Assembly: GCA_041191065.1 (NCBI GenBank)
Contig: JBEEPO010000001.1
Location: forward strand, 1 to 64,000
Direction of reading: 5' to 3'
Length of the DNA stretch: 64,000 nucleotides
Origin: UBA953 sp041191065
Lineage (GTDB): Bacteria > Verrucomicrobiota > Verrucomicrobiia > Opitutales > UBA953
Shown one piece after another: positions 23,765 to 31,777 of the stretch. Below the pieces are notes generated by a model, which saw only the letters and a list, made by a program, of their open reading frames with translations, was not told where the DNA came from and searched no databases. A program made the position numbers and the translations under genes. Position 1 is the stretch's first letter. Each line of letters opens with the position of its first letter.

Positions 23765-24283
23765 TTACTTTTTGGCGGGCTGGCGGTTCAGGACGGCGTC
23801 CTTGGTGCTCGCGGCGATCGTCATCACTTCGGCGATCAGTTCCTTGGGGACTTTCATCTCCTCGAGGGTCTGCTGGAGGTTCTCGGCGACGGCGTTGAAG
23901 TGCTCTTCCTTCAGGTCCAGGCTCTCATGGGCGGAGCGCATGTCCTTGCCCTTCCAGGGGATCGGGCCGCCGAAGGCCGCCGAAAGGAATTCCTTCTGTT
24001 TCCGATGCTGGGACTTCATGTTCACTTCCTCGAAGAAGCCGTTGATGCGCTTGTCGGCGAGGACCTTGACGTAGAACTTGTCGACGGCCGCGTCGAGGGC
24101 GGCCTTGCCGCCGAGACGGTGGTAGAGGCTCTTTTCGCGTTCGGCCTGGAACTGCGCGCGGGCGGCTTCGTCGGCGAAGGCGTAGGTGACGCCCTCGTAG
24201 GCATAGGTGACGGGTTTCTTTTCGGCGCAGCCGACGGAGAGGATGGCGGCCAGCAGGGCGAGGAGGAGGGCGAGGGAGCTCAT
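23765..24283 (-). CDS. Exported group I truncated haemoglobin, putative lipoprotein with YHS-like segment
   Basis: 172 residues from ATG 24283. The N-terminus is a lipoprotein signal with lipobox LSVGC (Cys19). Residues ~26-50 (VTYAYEGVTYAFADEAARAQ) resemble a YHS metal-binding domain but lack its cysteines. The globin follows: SLYHRLGGKAALDAAVDKFY, with Tyr71 at the B10 position and His119 (MRSAHESL) as probable proximal haem ligand. Group I globins bind O2 and NO and can oxidise NO to nitrate. It is divergent from an NsrR-like regulator with a dyad in between, suggesting a role in NO handling at the envelope. Confidence 0.85.
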   Translation of the reverse strand: MSSLALLLALLAAILSVGCAEKKPVTYAYEGVTYAFADEAARAQFQAEREKSLYHRLGGKAALDAAVDKFYVKVLADKRINGFFEEVNMKSQHRKQKEFLSAAFGGPIPWKGKDMRSAHESLDLKEEHFNAVAENLQQTLEEMKVPKELIAEVMTIAASTKDAVLNRQPAKK

Positions 24284-24302
24284 GTGGGTGGGAGGAATAA
24301 AC

Positions 24303-24319
24303 AAGTATTTGAAATACCT
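24303..24319. promoter_or_regulatory. Candidate NsrR operator
   Basis: AAGTATTT-G-AAATACCT is an inverted repeat with 8-base arms and one mismatch, of the AT-rich form known for NsrR sites in other bacteria. It lies 20 bases before the globin ATG and about 67 bases before the regulator gene, between the divergent starts. Confidence 0.6.
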
Positions 24320-24385
24320 TTTTAAGCAAGGCCCAAATCTCCGGCCCTTGACTAGGGCCGGCGCCGGGACAGGATGGGGAATCCG

Positions 24386-24838
24386 ATGAAGCTCAGCCTG
24401 TTCAGCGACTATTCCCTCCGGCTGCTGATGTTCGCGGCCCTGAAGGGGGAGTCCTTCCAGCTGGACGAGGTGACCAAGGCCTATGGTATCTCGAGGCACC
24501 ATCTGGCCAAGGTGGTCCAGCGCCTTGCCCAGCTGGGTTATCTCGAGACCCGCCGGGGTCGCCAAGGCGGCATCATGCTGGCCAAGGCCCCGGAGGCGAT
24601 CCGGCTGGGGCGACTGATCCGCGAGACGGAAGACCAGCCGGTCATCGTGGAGTGTTTCGATCCGGCGACCAACACCTGTCCGATCAACGGGAGCTGCCAG
24701 CTCAAGGGCATCCTCGGCCAGGCGTTGCGCGAATTCTACGCGGTCCTCGACCGGCATACGCTGAAGGACACCGTCCATGGGCCGCATCGGGCGCGCATGA
24801 CGAAGGTCCTGCTAGGGTCGTCGCCGTCGGCGGCGTGA
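24386..24838 (+). CDS. nsrR: Rrf2-family transcriptional regulator, NsrR-like
   Basis: 150 residues from ATG 24386, preferred over ATG 24374 because GGGGA lies five bases upstream and the product then starts like other Rrf2 proteins (MKLSLFSDYSLRLLMFAALK). The winged helix includes ISRHHLAKVVQRLAQLGYLE and RGRQGGIML. Three cysteines, C90, C98 and C104 (ECFDPATNTCPINGSCQLK), match the Fe-S ligands of NsrR, which senses nitric oxide. It probably represses the divergent globin gene and itself. Confidence 0.88.
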   Translation: MKLSLFSDYSLRLLMFAALKGESFQLDEVTKAYGISRHHLAKVVQRLAQLGYLETRRGRQGGIMLAKAPEAIRLGRLIRETEDQPVIVECFDPATNTCPINGSCQLKGILGQALREFYAVLDRHTLKDTVHGPHRARMTKVLLGSSPSAA

Positions 24839-24882
24839 CGCCGTCTCTTGCCTTCCGGACGTTTTCGCCTCTTCTTCGCGGG

Positions 24883-25677
24883 ATGGAAATCCTCATCATG
24901 GGCTGCGGCACCTCGCAGGGCTGTCCCTTGCCCGCCCATGACAATCCGGGGCTGGACCTGAAGGAGGAGCGCAACTGGCGCGCCCGGACGAGCATCCATG
25001 TCGTCATCGAGGGCCATCACGTCCAGGTCGACGCCGCCCCGGAGTTCCGGACGCAGTGCCTGAAGTATGATGTCCGTGAGGTCGACACGTTCATCCTGAC
25101 CCACGGTCATGCGGACCATGTGCTCGGCATGGACGACCTCCGTCAGTTTTGCACGAACAAGGGCGGGGCGGCCATTCCGGTGTATTCGACCGAGGTCGGG
25201 CTCGAGCGTATCAAGGCCATCTTCCCTTACGCCGTCGGTAAGCCGGCGGCCTCGGGTTACGTCTCGCTGGGGCTTAACCTCATGCCGTCCAAACTCGTCC
25301 TGCCCGGTGGCGGCATCATCCGTTCGACGCTCCTGCCGCACGGCAACGAGTCCACGCTCGGCCTCGTCTTCGAAGAGCCTTCGACGGGCATGAAGTTCGC
25401 TTATTACACCGATTGCCGCGCGATGACCGAGAAGTCCCTTGAGCTCGGCGAGCATGCCGACCTCGCCATCCTCGACGGCCTGCGCCCGAATCCCCATCCG
25501 ACGCACATGACGGTCGATCAGGCCTGTCAGGCCGCGCATGACCTGCGTGCCAAGCGGGCGCTGCTCACGCACATGACCTTCCAAGTAGATTACGCCACGT
25601 TTACGGAGCAGCTGCAGCAGACGCACCCGAAGGTCGGACTCTGCTACGACGGCCTGCGGATCGAGCTCGGTAAATAA
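24883..25677 (+). CDS. MBL-fold metal-dependent hydrolase, PhnP-like
   Basis: 264 residues from ATG 24883. The metallo-beta-lactamase metal motif is THGHADHVLGMDDLR (HxHxDH), with upstream VDAAPEFRTQ and later YYTDCRAM and LLTHMTFQVDY supplying further ligands. PhnP-type members are phosphodiesterases acting on cyclic phosphates; many bacteria carry uncharacterised homologues of this length. It starts 44 bases after nsrR in the same direction and may share its transcript. Confidence 0.85.
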   Translation: MEILIMGCGTSQGCPLPAHDNPGLDLKEERNWRARTSIHVVIEGHHVQVDAAPEFRTQCLKYDVREVDTFILTHGHADHVLGMDDLRQFCTNKGGAAIPVYSTEVGLERIKAIFPYAVGKPAASGYVSLGLNLMPSKLVLPGGGIIRSTLLPHGNESTLGLVFEEPSTGMKFAYYTDCRAMTEKSLELGEHADLAILDGLRPNPHPTHMTVDQACQAAHDLRAKRALLTHMTFQVDYATFTEQLQQTHPKVGLCYDGLRIELGK

Positions 25678-25691
25678 GCGGGCATGAAAAA

Positions 25692-25710
25692 GGGCGCCCG
25701 AGGGGCGCCC
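25692..25710 (-). terminator. Terminator after the DUF1080 gene
   Basis: GGGCGCC (25692-25698) and GGCGCCC (25704-25710) form a strong stem. On the minus strand it is followed by CTTTTTC, so it ends the leftward DUF1080 transcript. It may also help end the converging MBL gene. Confidence 0.75.
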
Positions 25711-25734
25711 TTGATTCACCGGCTCTGAGTGGGC

Positions 25735-26385
25735 TCAGAGTTCGGTGATGACGATGTTGCGGAACCAGCAAGGGTCGCCGTGCTCGGTGAGCATCAGCTT
25801 GCCCTGGCCGGGGCCGAAGCCCTTCTTGTTCTTGAACTTGCTCTTGGCGATGGCGGCCTTCCATTCCTCGGACTTCGTGTCGGCCGAGGAGCTCAGCTTG
25901 CCGTTGAGGTAATGTTCGATCTTGCCGTCCTTCACCACGACGCGGCTCTGGTTCCACTCGCCGATGGGCTTCTTGGCCTTGTCCTTGGCGGAGTCGACGA
26001 TGTCGTAGATCGAACCCGTGTTGTGGCTGCCGCCGCGGAGGCCGTCGGGGTGGCCGTCGTCGTCGATCATCTGGTATTCGATGCCGAGCCACTCGCCCTT
26101 GCCCTTGGCGTCCTTGATGTTGGTGACCCAGTACTTGATGCCGTTGTTGCCCTTGGCTTCGAGGCGCCATTCCCAGGTGAGTTCGAAGTTCGCATATTCC
26201 TTCTTCGAGATCAGGGCACCGGTACCCTTCTGGGCGATGAGACGGATGACGCCGCCTTCTTCGGTCTTCCAGCCGCCGGCGGGGGCGCCGCCGTTGAGGT
26301 CGGTGAAGTCGGCCAGCGTGAGGGTGACCTTTTCGTCGGCGAAGAGAGAGCCGGTGGCGAGCAGGGCGAGGAGGAGGGATTTCAT
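25735..26385 (-). CDS. DUF1080 / 3-keto-disaccharide hydrolase family protein
   Basis: 216 residues from ATG 26385, with signal peptide MKSLLLALLATGSLFA. The beta-sandwich shows YANFELTWEWRLEAKGNNGI, then GIEYQMIDDDGHPDGLRGG and NHNT-like NTGSIYDIVD, ending with GDPCWFRNIVITEL. Pfam names this domain 3-keto-disaccharide hydrolase, after enzymes that cleave glycosides already oxidised at C3. It precedes, in the same direction as, ThuA-like, esterase and cytochrome genes. A related double-domain protein lies at 54512-56044. Confidence 0.9.
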   Translation of the reverse strand: MKSLLLALLATGSLFADEKVTLTLADFTDLNGGAPAGGWKTEEGGVIRLIAQKGTGALISKKEYANFELTWEWRLEAKGNNGIKYWVTNIKDAKGKGEWLGIEYQMIDDDGHPDGLRGGSHNTGSIYDIVDSAKDKAKKPIGEWNQSRVVVKDGKIEHYLNGKLSSSADTKSEEWKAAIAKSKFKNKKGFGPGQGKLMLTEHGDPCWFRNIVITEL

Positions 26386-26441
26386 GGGGAGGCTTTGTTT
26401 ATGGGAAGTATTCCGGCGGATTTGAAGTCCTTTGTCGGCGG

Positions 26442-27287
26442 TCAGGGCAGGACTTTGATTTCCTTGAGCCAGACGAGCGCCTCGGCCTGCCACTTGTCCC
26501 ACGATGGACCCTTGTAGCCGTTGAGGCCGTGGCCGCCGTTGGGCAGTTCGATGAGGCGGGTCGGCAGGCCGGCCTTCTGCTGGGCCGCAAAGAACATGCG
26601 GCTGTTCTCGATGTCGACGACCTTGTCGTCGACCGCATGTGCCAGGAAGGCGGGCGGGGTGCCGGCGTTCACGTGCTTCTGCGTCGAGAAATATTCCGGG
26701 AGGCCGTGCGCGGGCGTCTCGCCCATCAGGTTCTTCTTCGAGCCGCGGTGTACGCCGACATCCATGCTGATGACCGGATAGATCAGGATCGAGAAATCAG
26801 GTCGGCTACTTTCGCGGGCGATCGCGTCGGTCGTCTTTCCTTCGCCGGCATCGAAGTGCACGGTCGCGGTGGAGGCCAGGTGGCCGCCGGCGGAGAAGCC
26901 GATGATGCCGACCTTCTTCGGATCGATCTTCCACTGAGAGGCGTTCGCCCGGACCGTGCGGATGGCCCGCTGGGCGTCGAGGAGCGGCACGTAAGGACGT
27001 CCGGCGGGCAGGCGATATTCGAGGACGATACCGGCGATGCCGTGGGCGTTGAGCCACGTGGCGATGCCGTGGCCTTCGCCCTTGGTCACCAGGCCACCGT
27101 AGCCGCCGCCGGGGCAGATCACGATCGCCGCGCCGTTCGGCTTCGCGGGCAGGTGCACGGTGATTTTCGCCTTGGAGGAGTCGGAGAGCTTGCCGTTGCC
27201 TTCGGGCGCCTCGCCTGGCCAGAGCGGCAGGGTTTCGGCGGCGAAGGAGGAAGCGGTGAGCGCGAGGACGGCGAGGAGGGGGCGCAT
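26442..27287 (-). CDS. Exported alpha/beta-hydrolase (acetylesterase/BD-FAE type)
   Basis: 281 residues from ATG 27287 with a short signal peptide (MRPLLAVLALTASSFA). Visible elements: oxyanion HGGG-like CPGGGYGGLV, nucleophile elbow GIIGFSAGGHLAST, catalytic Asp in HAVDDKVVDIEN and His in LPNGGHGLNGYKG. The family contains bacterial acetyl-xylan and feruloyl esterases, so deacetylation of hemicellulose-like glycans is likely. A G-rich hexamer array lies just upstream of the start codon. Confidence 0.9.
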   Translation of the reverse strand: MRPLLAVLALTASSFAAETLPLWPGEAPEGNGKLSDSSKAKITVHLPAKPNGAAIVICPGGGYGGLVTKGEGHGIATWLNAHGIAGIVLEYRLPAGRPYVPLLDAQRAIRTVRANASQWKIDPKKVGIIGFSAGGHLASTATVHFDAGEGKTTDAIARESSRPDFSILIYPVISMDVGVHRGSKKNLMGETPAHGLPEYFSTQKHVNAGTPPAFLAHAVDDKVVDIENSRMFFAAQQKAGLPTRLIELPNGGHGLNGYKGPSWDKWQAEALVWLKEIKVLP

Positions 27288-27297
27288 CGGGTGTGGA

Positions 27298-27327
27298 GGG
27301 GTAGGGGCAGGGGTTGGGGTAGGGGTA
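27298..27327 (+). repeat. GGGGTN hexamer array with quadruplex potential
   Basis: Five GGGG runs separated by TA, CA, TT, TA occur in 30 bases, exactly six bases apart, enough for a four-layer G-quadruplex on the plus strand. It lies 11 bases upstream of the leftward esterase start, in its template strand; the mRNA leader would be C-rich. Confidence 0.8.
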
Positions 27328-27366
27328 GTGTGCATGCCAAGGACATGCAGGGAAGGCGATTGGTGG

Positions 27367-27422
27367 GGTCACGACTGCGTAGTGACCTGGGATGTCACTA
27401 GGTCAGCACGCAGTGCTGATCC
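27367..27422. repeat. Pair of REP-like hairpins
   Basis: GGTCAC (27367-27372) pairs with GTGACC (27382-27387), and GGTCAGCAC (27401-27409) pairs with GTGCTGATCC (27413-27422, one bulge). The first resembles the palindrome at 20338-20358. They fill the gap between the esterase 5' end and the ThuA terminator. Confidence 0.6.
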
Positions 27423-27454
27423 TACCCTCGATGCAAGGGGCCCGATGGAGGCAC

Positions 27455-27480
27455 AAAAAAGCCCCGGAGGTCCGGGGCTT
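27455..27480 (-). terminator. Intrinsic terminator after the ThuA-like gene
   Basis: AAGCCCCGGA (27459-27468) pairs with TCCGGGGCTT (27471-27480). On the minus strand the stem is followed by TTTTTTGTG. It ends the leftward ThuA-like gene. Confidence 0.88.
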
Positions 27481-27500
27481 TCGCTGATATGCCTGACGGC

Positions 27501-28346
27501 TTACTTGCCGAATCCGGCGGAGGGCTTGCCGTCGGCTTCGAGCTTGCCGGCGGACCAGAGGACGGCGCGTCCGACGAGGTCGAGGTAGCGGGCGTCTTCG
27601 ACGGTGGCGTTGTTGTGGCCGATCGTGGTGCTGAAGATGCGGGTCTTCTTCGGGCCGAACTCATTGGTCCAGGCGACGATCGCGTTGGCTTCGGAAGCCG
27701 GGGTGACCTTGCCCTTCTTGTCCTTCTTCTCCGGGATCTTCTGGTTGCCGGTGGCGAGGGTCTTGGCGGTCAGGACCTGGACGTTGTTGTAGAGCTCCTC
27801 GTTGATGGTCGTCCAGTCGGCGAGGCCGGTGGTGATCGGGTGGGACTTGTCGGTGAAGGTGATGGCGATCGGCTGCTGGGGGCCGTGGCCGGTGGACTGC
27901 AGGCCGAGCATCTCGTACCAGCTGGCGTTGTCGTCGCCGACCTTCACGGGCGCCTTGAAGTTGCCCCAGCGGTAGCTGTGCATGGCGCAGTGGAGGTTCA
28001 CGGCGGGCAGGCCGTTCTTATGGGCGTTGACGATATTGGCGACGTAGGCCTGGTCGGTGATGTCGGCGGCGCACTCGTCGTGGACGACCACGTCGAAGTT
28101 CTTGCCCCAGTCCGGGCTCTTGAAGAGTTCGAAGAGCGGCTTGGTGGACTTGGTCGGGTCGTAAGCGACTTCGACCACGGCGTTCACGCGGGCTTCGATG
28201 CCCTTCTTCAGGACTTCTTTCTGCGTGGCGTAGTCGTGGCAGCAGCCGCCGGCGACGATGAGGACGCGCAGGGGCTTCTGCTCGGCGGCGAGCGTGGAGG
28301 TCAGGCCGACGAGGGCGGTCAGCGCGAGGAGGGTACGGAGTTTCAT
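27501..28346 (-). CDS. Exported ThuA-like protein
   Basis: 281 residues with signal peptide MKLRTLLALTALVGLTSTLA. The ThuA-like class I glutamine-amidotransferase fold is shown by LRVLIVAGGCCHDYATQK, VVVHDECAADITDQAYV, GLPAVNLHCAMHSYRW and the late IFSTTIGHNNATVED. ThuA proteins act in trehalose and 3-keto-sugar metabolism; exported forms are very common in Verrucomicrobiota and Planctomycetota beside sulfatases and cytochromes. Substrate unknown. Confidence 0.92.
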   Translation of the reverse strand: MKLRTLLALTALVGLTSTLAAEQKPLRVLIVAGGCCHDYATQKEVLKKGIEARVNAVVEVAYDPTKSTKPLFELFKSPDWGKNFDVVVHDECAADITDQAYVANIVNAHKNGLPAVNLHCAMHSYRWGNFKAPVKVGDDNASWYEMLGLQSTGHGPQQPIAITFTDKSHPITTGLADWTTINEELYNNVQVLTAKTLATGNQKIPEKKDKKGKVTPASEANAIVAWTNEFGPKKTRIFSTTIGHNNATVEDARYLDLVGRAVLWSAGKLEADGKPSAGFGK

Positions 28347-28396
28347 GGGGTATCTAGGATAAAGGGGGCGAGGGGGTCGGCGGGCAAAAGAAAAAC

Positions 28397-28867
28397 CTAC
28401 TTCTTAGGCTTAGGGGCCGGCTTGGGGGCGGTCAGGGCCTTCTTGGTGTCGGCGATCGCGGCCTTGGCCAGTTCGTCGGGGATGGGCTGGCCTTCGACGA
28501 AGGCGTAGAGGGCTTCCTTCTGCTTCTCGGTCAGCGGATGTTCTTCCTTGGGCGGCATGACATCGCCCGCGGTACGATCCAGGAAGACGCGTGCGAGCAG
28601 CATGCTGTCGTTCGGCCGGCCGATGACGAAGGCCAGGTTCTTGCCGCCCTTGAGCGCGGCATCGAGGGTGTCGAGACGTAGCTTGCCTTTCTCCTTCTTG
28701 GGCCCGTGGCAGGAGACGCACTGCGCGTCGAACATCGGCTGGACGACCTTGGCGTAGTCCGCCTTCTGCGCCGGCGTGAGCGGCTTGATCGGTTCGGGTT
28801 TCTTCTTCGGGGCGGTCGGCGCGGCGAACGCGCAGGCGGCGAGGAGAAGGGGGAGCAACGGGCGCAT
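28397..28867 (-). CDS. Small exported c-type cytochrome
   Basis: 156 residues. After a signal peptide (about 1-15) and a Pro/Lys linker, the haem motif CVSCH is at residues 50-54, with GPKKEKGKLRLDTLDAALKGG after it and the axial Met in DVMPPKEEHPLTEKQ. This is the planctomycete-type cytochrome C layout. The last ~25 residues are a Lys/Pro/Ala tail. It stops five bases before the next gene upstream (28872), so the two cytochrome genes form an operon. Confidence 0.9.
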   Translation of the reverse strand: MRPLLPLLLAACAFAAPTAPKKKPEPIKPLTPAQKADYAKVVQPMFDAQCVSCHGPKKEKGKLRLDTLDAALKGGKNLAFVIGRPNDSMLLARVFLDRTAGDVMPPKEEHPLTEKQKEALYAFVEGQPIPDELAKAAIADTKKALTAPKPAPKPKK

Positions 28868-28871
28868 CGGA

Positions 28872-29813
28872 TTATTTCTTCGGGGCCTGCTTGGGCGCCT
28901 TGGTCGCGGCGAGGGCGGCCTTGGCCACGTCGTCAGGGATGGGCTTGCCTTCGATGAAGAGGGCGAAGGCCTGGATCTGTTCCTTCGTCAGCGGATTACC
29001 CTCGGTCGGCATGAACTCTTCGTCCGAAGGATCAAGCGTCACGCGCACGTGCATGAGGCTCTTCTGCAGGTCGCCGGCGACGAAGGCCGCGCCTTCCGAG
29101 CCCCCTTTCTTGAGGGCTTCGAGCGAGTCCATGCGGAGCTTGCCTTTGACCTTCTTGGCGCCGTGGCACTCGACGCAGTGGGCTTCGAGGATCGGGGCGA
29201 TGACCTGCGCGTAGTCGTCGCGCTTGTCGCCGGGTGCGACGTCGATCACCACCTTGTCCGGACGCGGCGAGGCGACCTTGTTCGGTCTGAAGGGGAAGCC
29301 TTCATCGTGGACGATCTCGCCGCCGACGTGCGCGGCGAAGCTCATCACGCCGATGGCCACGAATTGGCCGGCGAGTCGCACCGTGAACGACTGCGAGAGC
29401 AGCAGGCTGGCCAGTCCGGCGAAGGCCGAGGCGGCGATGCCTCCCCAGAGGTGCAGTTCGATGGCTTCGCCGGCGAAGCCGTTGAAGTGGGCATGCAGGA
29501 TGCCGCAGAGGACGGCGCCCCAGGTGCCGGCGGCGGAGAAGACGGACAAGCGACGCACGGTCGCGGCGGCCTGTTCGTGGCGCTCGAAGAATTCGAACAT
29601 CGGCACGATGAGCAGCACGGCGGCCGGGATGTGCAGGGCGAGGATATGGAAGTTGCCGAGGATCGAGAGGATCGCCGGGCCGCGCTCCGCGCCGTCGGGG
29701 GGCAGCAGGAAGGCCAAGGCGACCAGGAGGAGATTGGCGGCGGCGACCAGCACGACGGACTGACGGAAGGTCAGGGCGTACAGGCGTTCTTCGATGCGGT
29801 GAAGGGGCGTCAT
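28872..29813 (-). CDS. Membrane-anchored c-type cytochrome with N-terminal multi-helix domain
   Basis: 313 residues. About five membrane helices occupy residues ~20-165 (with conserved-looking His in NFHILALHIPAAVL and ILHAHFNGF, and ELHLWGGIAASA), a layout like DUF2231 membrane domains. A C-terminal cytochrome domain has CVECH at 213-217 and an axial Met in EEFMPTEGNPLTKEQ. The membrane histidines could bind haem b, which would make it a quinone-linked electron carrier; that is inference. The C-terminal third is similar to the neighbouring 28397-28867 protein, suggesting duplication. Confidence 0.88.
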   Translation of the reverse strand: MTPLHRIEERLYALTFRQSVVLVAAANLLLVALAFLLPPDGAERGPAILSILGNFHILALHIPAAVLLIVPMFEFFERHEQAAATVRRLSVFSAAGTWGAVLCGILHAHFNGFAGEAIELHLWGGIAASAFAGLASLLLSQSFTVRLAGQFVAIGVMSFAAHVGGEIVHDEGFPFRPNKVASPRPDKVVIDVAPGDKRDDYAQVIAPILEAHCVECHGAKKVKGKLRMDSLEALKKGGSEGAAFVAGDLQKSLMHVRVTLDPSDEEFMPTEGNPLTKEQIQAFALFIEGKPIPDDVAKAALAATKAPKQAPKK

Positions 29814-29901
29814 GGACGGAAAGGGGTCTGGGTGATATGGAGTCGCTTCGGGGTGGGGTCAAACGCAAGCGACCGCGCGGAGGACCTTCCTGTTTAGACA
29901 C

Positions 29902-29932
29902 AAAAAAAGCCCGCGGGGTTCCGCGGGCTTTT
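29902..29932 (-). terminator. Intrinsic terminator after the cytochrome gene
   Basis: AAAAGCCCGCGG (29905-29916) pairs with CCGCGGGCTTTT (29921-29932) over GGTT. On the minus strand it is followed by a T-run and serves the gene at 29952-30338. Confidence 0.88.
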
Positions 29933-29951
29933 CGTCAGCAAGCCAGAAGGC

Positions 29952-30338
29952 TTACTTGGCTTCGATGAAGGCCTTGATCTTGGCGACCTGCTCCTTGGTG
30001 AGGGGCGGGTTCTTCTCGTGGGACTTCTTCGGGGGCATGGCGAGGTCGTCCTCAGGGCTGGTCAGCGCGAGGTTGACGGTCTTGTAGAGGGAGCTCTTGG
30101 AAGCGTCGCCCCAGACGATGCCTTCGCCGGCTTCCTTGCCGCCCTTGACGATGGACTTGAGGCTGGAGGAGTCGAAGCCGGCCTTGACCTTGCCGTTCTT
30201 GGCCTTCTTCGGGTCGTGGCAGTTGGCGCAGCTCTTCTCGAGGATCGGCGCGATGTCGGCCTTGAAGGCGGCTTCGTGGTCGACGGCGGCGAAGGCCGAG
30301 GAGGCGGAGAGGAGGGTGAGGAGGGCGAGGGTACGCAT
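29952..30338 (-). CDS. Small exported c-type cytochrome
   Basis: 128 residues from ATG 30338. Signal peptide MRTLALLTLLSASSAFA, haem motif CANCH at residues 37-41, and axial Met in LAMPPKKSHEKNPPLTKEQ. It is a single-haem periplasmic electron carrier. An in-frame ATG at 30362 is less likely because signal-peptide prediction by eye favours the internal start. It is a third cytochrome in this run of genes, transcribed separately from the pair at 28397-29813 because of the terminator in between. Confidence 0.88.
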   Translation of the reverse strand: MRTLALLTLLSASSAFAAVDHEAAFKADIAPILEKSCANCHDPKKAKNGKVKAGFDSSSLKSIVKGGKEAGEGIVWGDASKSSLYKTVNLALTSPEDDLAMPPKKSHEKNPPLTKEQVAKIKAFIEAK

Positions 30339-30399
30339 GGGTGTGTTAAGGTAACACCACATAAAGCGAAAAGTTGCCCGCTGGGGAGCAAAAAGTGGC

Positions 30400-31716
30400 C
30401 TATTCGCGAACGGCCCACACCCGGCAGGCCTCCTGCATCCGGGTCGGGACGAAGGCTTCCACCCGGGTTCCTTCGGCCAGGGCCTTGGAACGGATGATCG
30501 TGGCCCCGGCGTGCAGCTTGGAGAGCATCGCGTACTGGTCGTGGGGGATGAGTAGGGTCATATGCTCATCCCGGCTGGCGGCGCATTCCTCGAGGCGTTG
30601 GAGCAGGGCCGGCAGGCCTTCCCCGGTCCGGGTGCTGATCAGCTTGGCGTCCGGATAGGCGGCCAGAGCCTGGGCGCGTTCGACCTCGTCGCAGAGGTCG
30701 GCCTTGTTGAGGACGGTGATCACCGGTCGGTCGCCGGCGCCGATTTCCGTCAGAACCTGCAACGTCGTCTCGGCATGCTTGTCGCGTTCCGGCGAGCCGA
30801 GGTCGATGACATGGACGAGGAAGTCGGCCTGGACGGCTTCTTCCAGGGTGGCCTTGAAGGCCTCGACGAGACGGTGAGGAAGGCGGCGCACGAAACCGAC
30901 GGTGTCGGTCAGGAGCAGCGCGCGGCCGGAGGGCAGGGAGAGGCGGCGCGTGGTCGGGTCGAGCGTGGCGAAGAGCTTGTTCGCGGCGAGCACCTCGGAG
31001 CCGGTGAGCTTGTTGAGCAGCGAGGATTTGCCGGCGTTGGTGTAGCCGACGATCGAGAAGGTCGGCAGCGGGACGCGCTTACGTTGCTTCCGCTGGGTCG
31101 CGCGCTGGGCGACGACTTCCGCGAGGTCGCGGCGGACCTTGGCGATCTTGTCGCGGATCTTGCGCTGGTCCATCTCCAGCTGGGTCTCGCCGGCGTCGCG
31201 CTGCTGCGTGCCGCCGCCGCGCTGGCGGTCGAGGTGGGACCAGAGGCGCTTCAGGCGCGGCAGCATCTGCTGCAGCGCGGCGAGCTCGACCTGGAGGACG
31301 GCCTCGCGGGTCTTCGCGCGGGTGATGAAGATATCGAGGATGATCTCCTGGCGGTCGATGGCGCGCAGTTTGGCGTCCTTCTCCCAGTTGCGCTGCTGCG
31401 CGGGCGTCAGCTCATCGTCGAAGATGATCAGTCCGCATTCCTTGTCGCGGGCCAGCTGGGCGATCTCCTCGAGCTTGCCGGAACCGACGAGCGTGCGCGG
31501 GTTCTCCTCGCGCAGTTTGGCGATGATCGAACCGCGGATCTCGACGCCGACGTTGCCCACGAGCTCATGGAGCTCGTCGAGCAGGAGCTGGGCTTCCTCT
31601 TCGGTGTCGTCCGGGCGCTGCAGGCCGACCAGGATCGCGCGATTGGAGCGGGCGATGACCTCAGGGTCGAAAGGGTCGAGCGGCTTGTCTTTTTTGTCTT
31701 CGGATTCGTCGGACAC
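30400..31716 (-). CDS. hflX: Ribosome-associated GTPase HflX
   Basis: 438 residues. N-terminal HflX domain (ILVGLQRPDDTEEEAQLLLD, NPRTLVGSGKLEEIAQLA), coiled linker with RGGGTQQRDAGETQLEMDQR, and the GTPase domain with SIVGYTNAGKSSLLNKLTG, LTDTVGFVRRLPHRLVEAFK and VLNKADL. HflX rescues stalled ribosomes and splits 70S under stress. It is ordinary in length and motif content and stands alone among the exported-protein genes. Confidence 0.96.
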   Translation of the reverse strand: MSDESEDKKDKPLDPFDPEVIARSNRAILVGLQRPDDTEEEAQLLLDELHELVGNVGVEIRGSIIAKLREENPRTLVGSGKLEEIAQLARDKECGLIIFDDELTPAQQRNWEKDAKLRAIDRQEIILDIFITRAKTREAVLQVELAALQQMLPRLKRLWSHLDRQRGGGTQQRDAGETQLEMDQRKIRDKIAKVRRDLAEVVAQRATQRKQRKRVPLPTFSIVGYTNAGKSSLLNKLTGSEVLAANKLFATLDPTTRRLSLPSGRALLLTDTVGFVRRLPHRLVEAFKATLEEAVQADFLVHVIDLGSPERDKHAETTLQVLTEIGAGDRPVITVLNKADLCDEVERAQALAAYPDAKLISTRTGEGLPALLQRLEECAASRDEHMTLLIPHDQYAMLSKLHAGATIIRSKALAEGTRVEAFVPTRMQEACRVWAVRE

Positions 31717-31777
31717 GTGGCGGAAATAAAAAGGGGAAGGTAACTTTGGCGACCGCCCCTAGTCAGGCGAGATAAGA

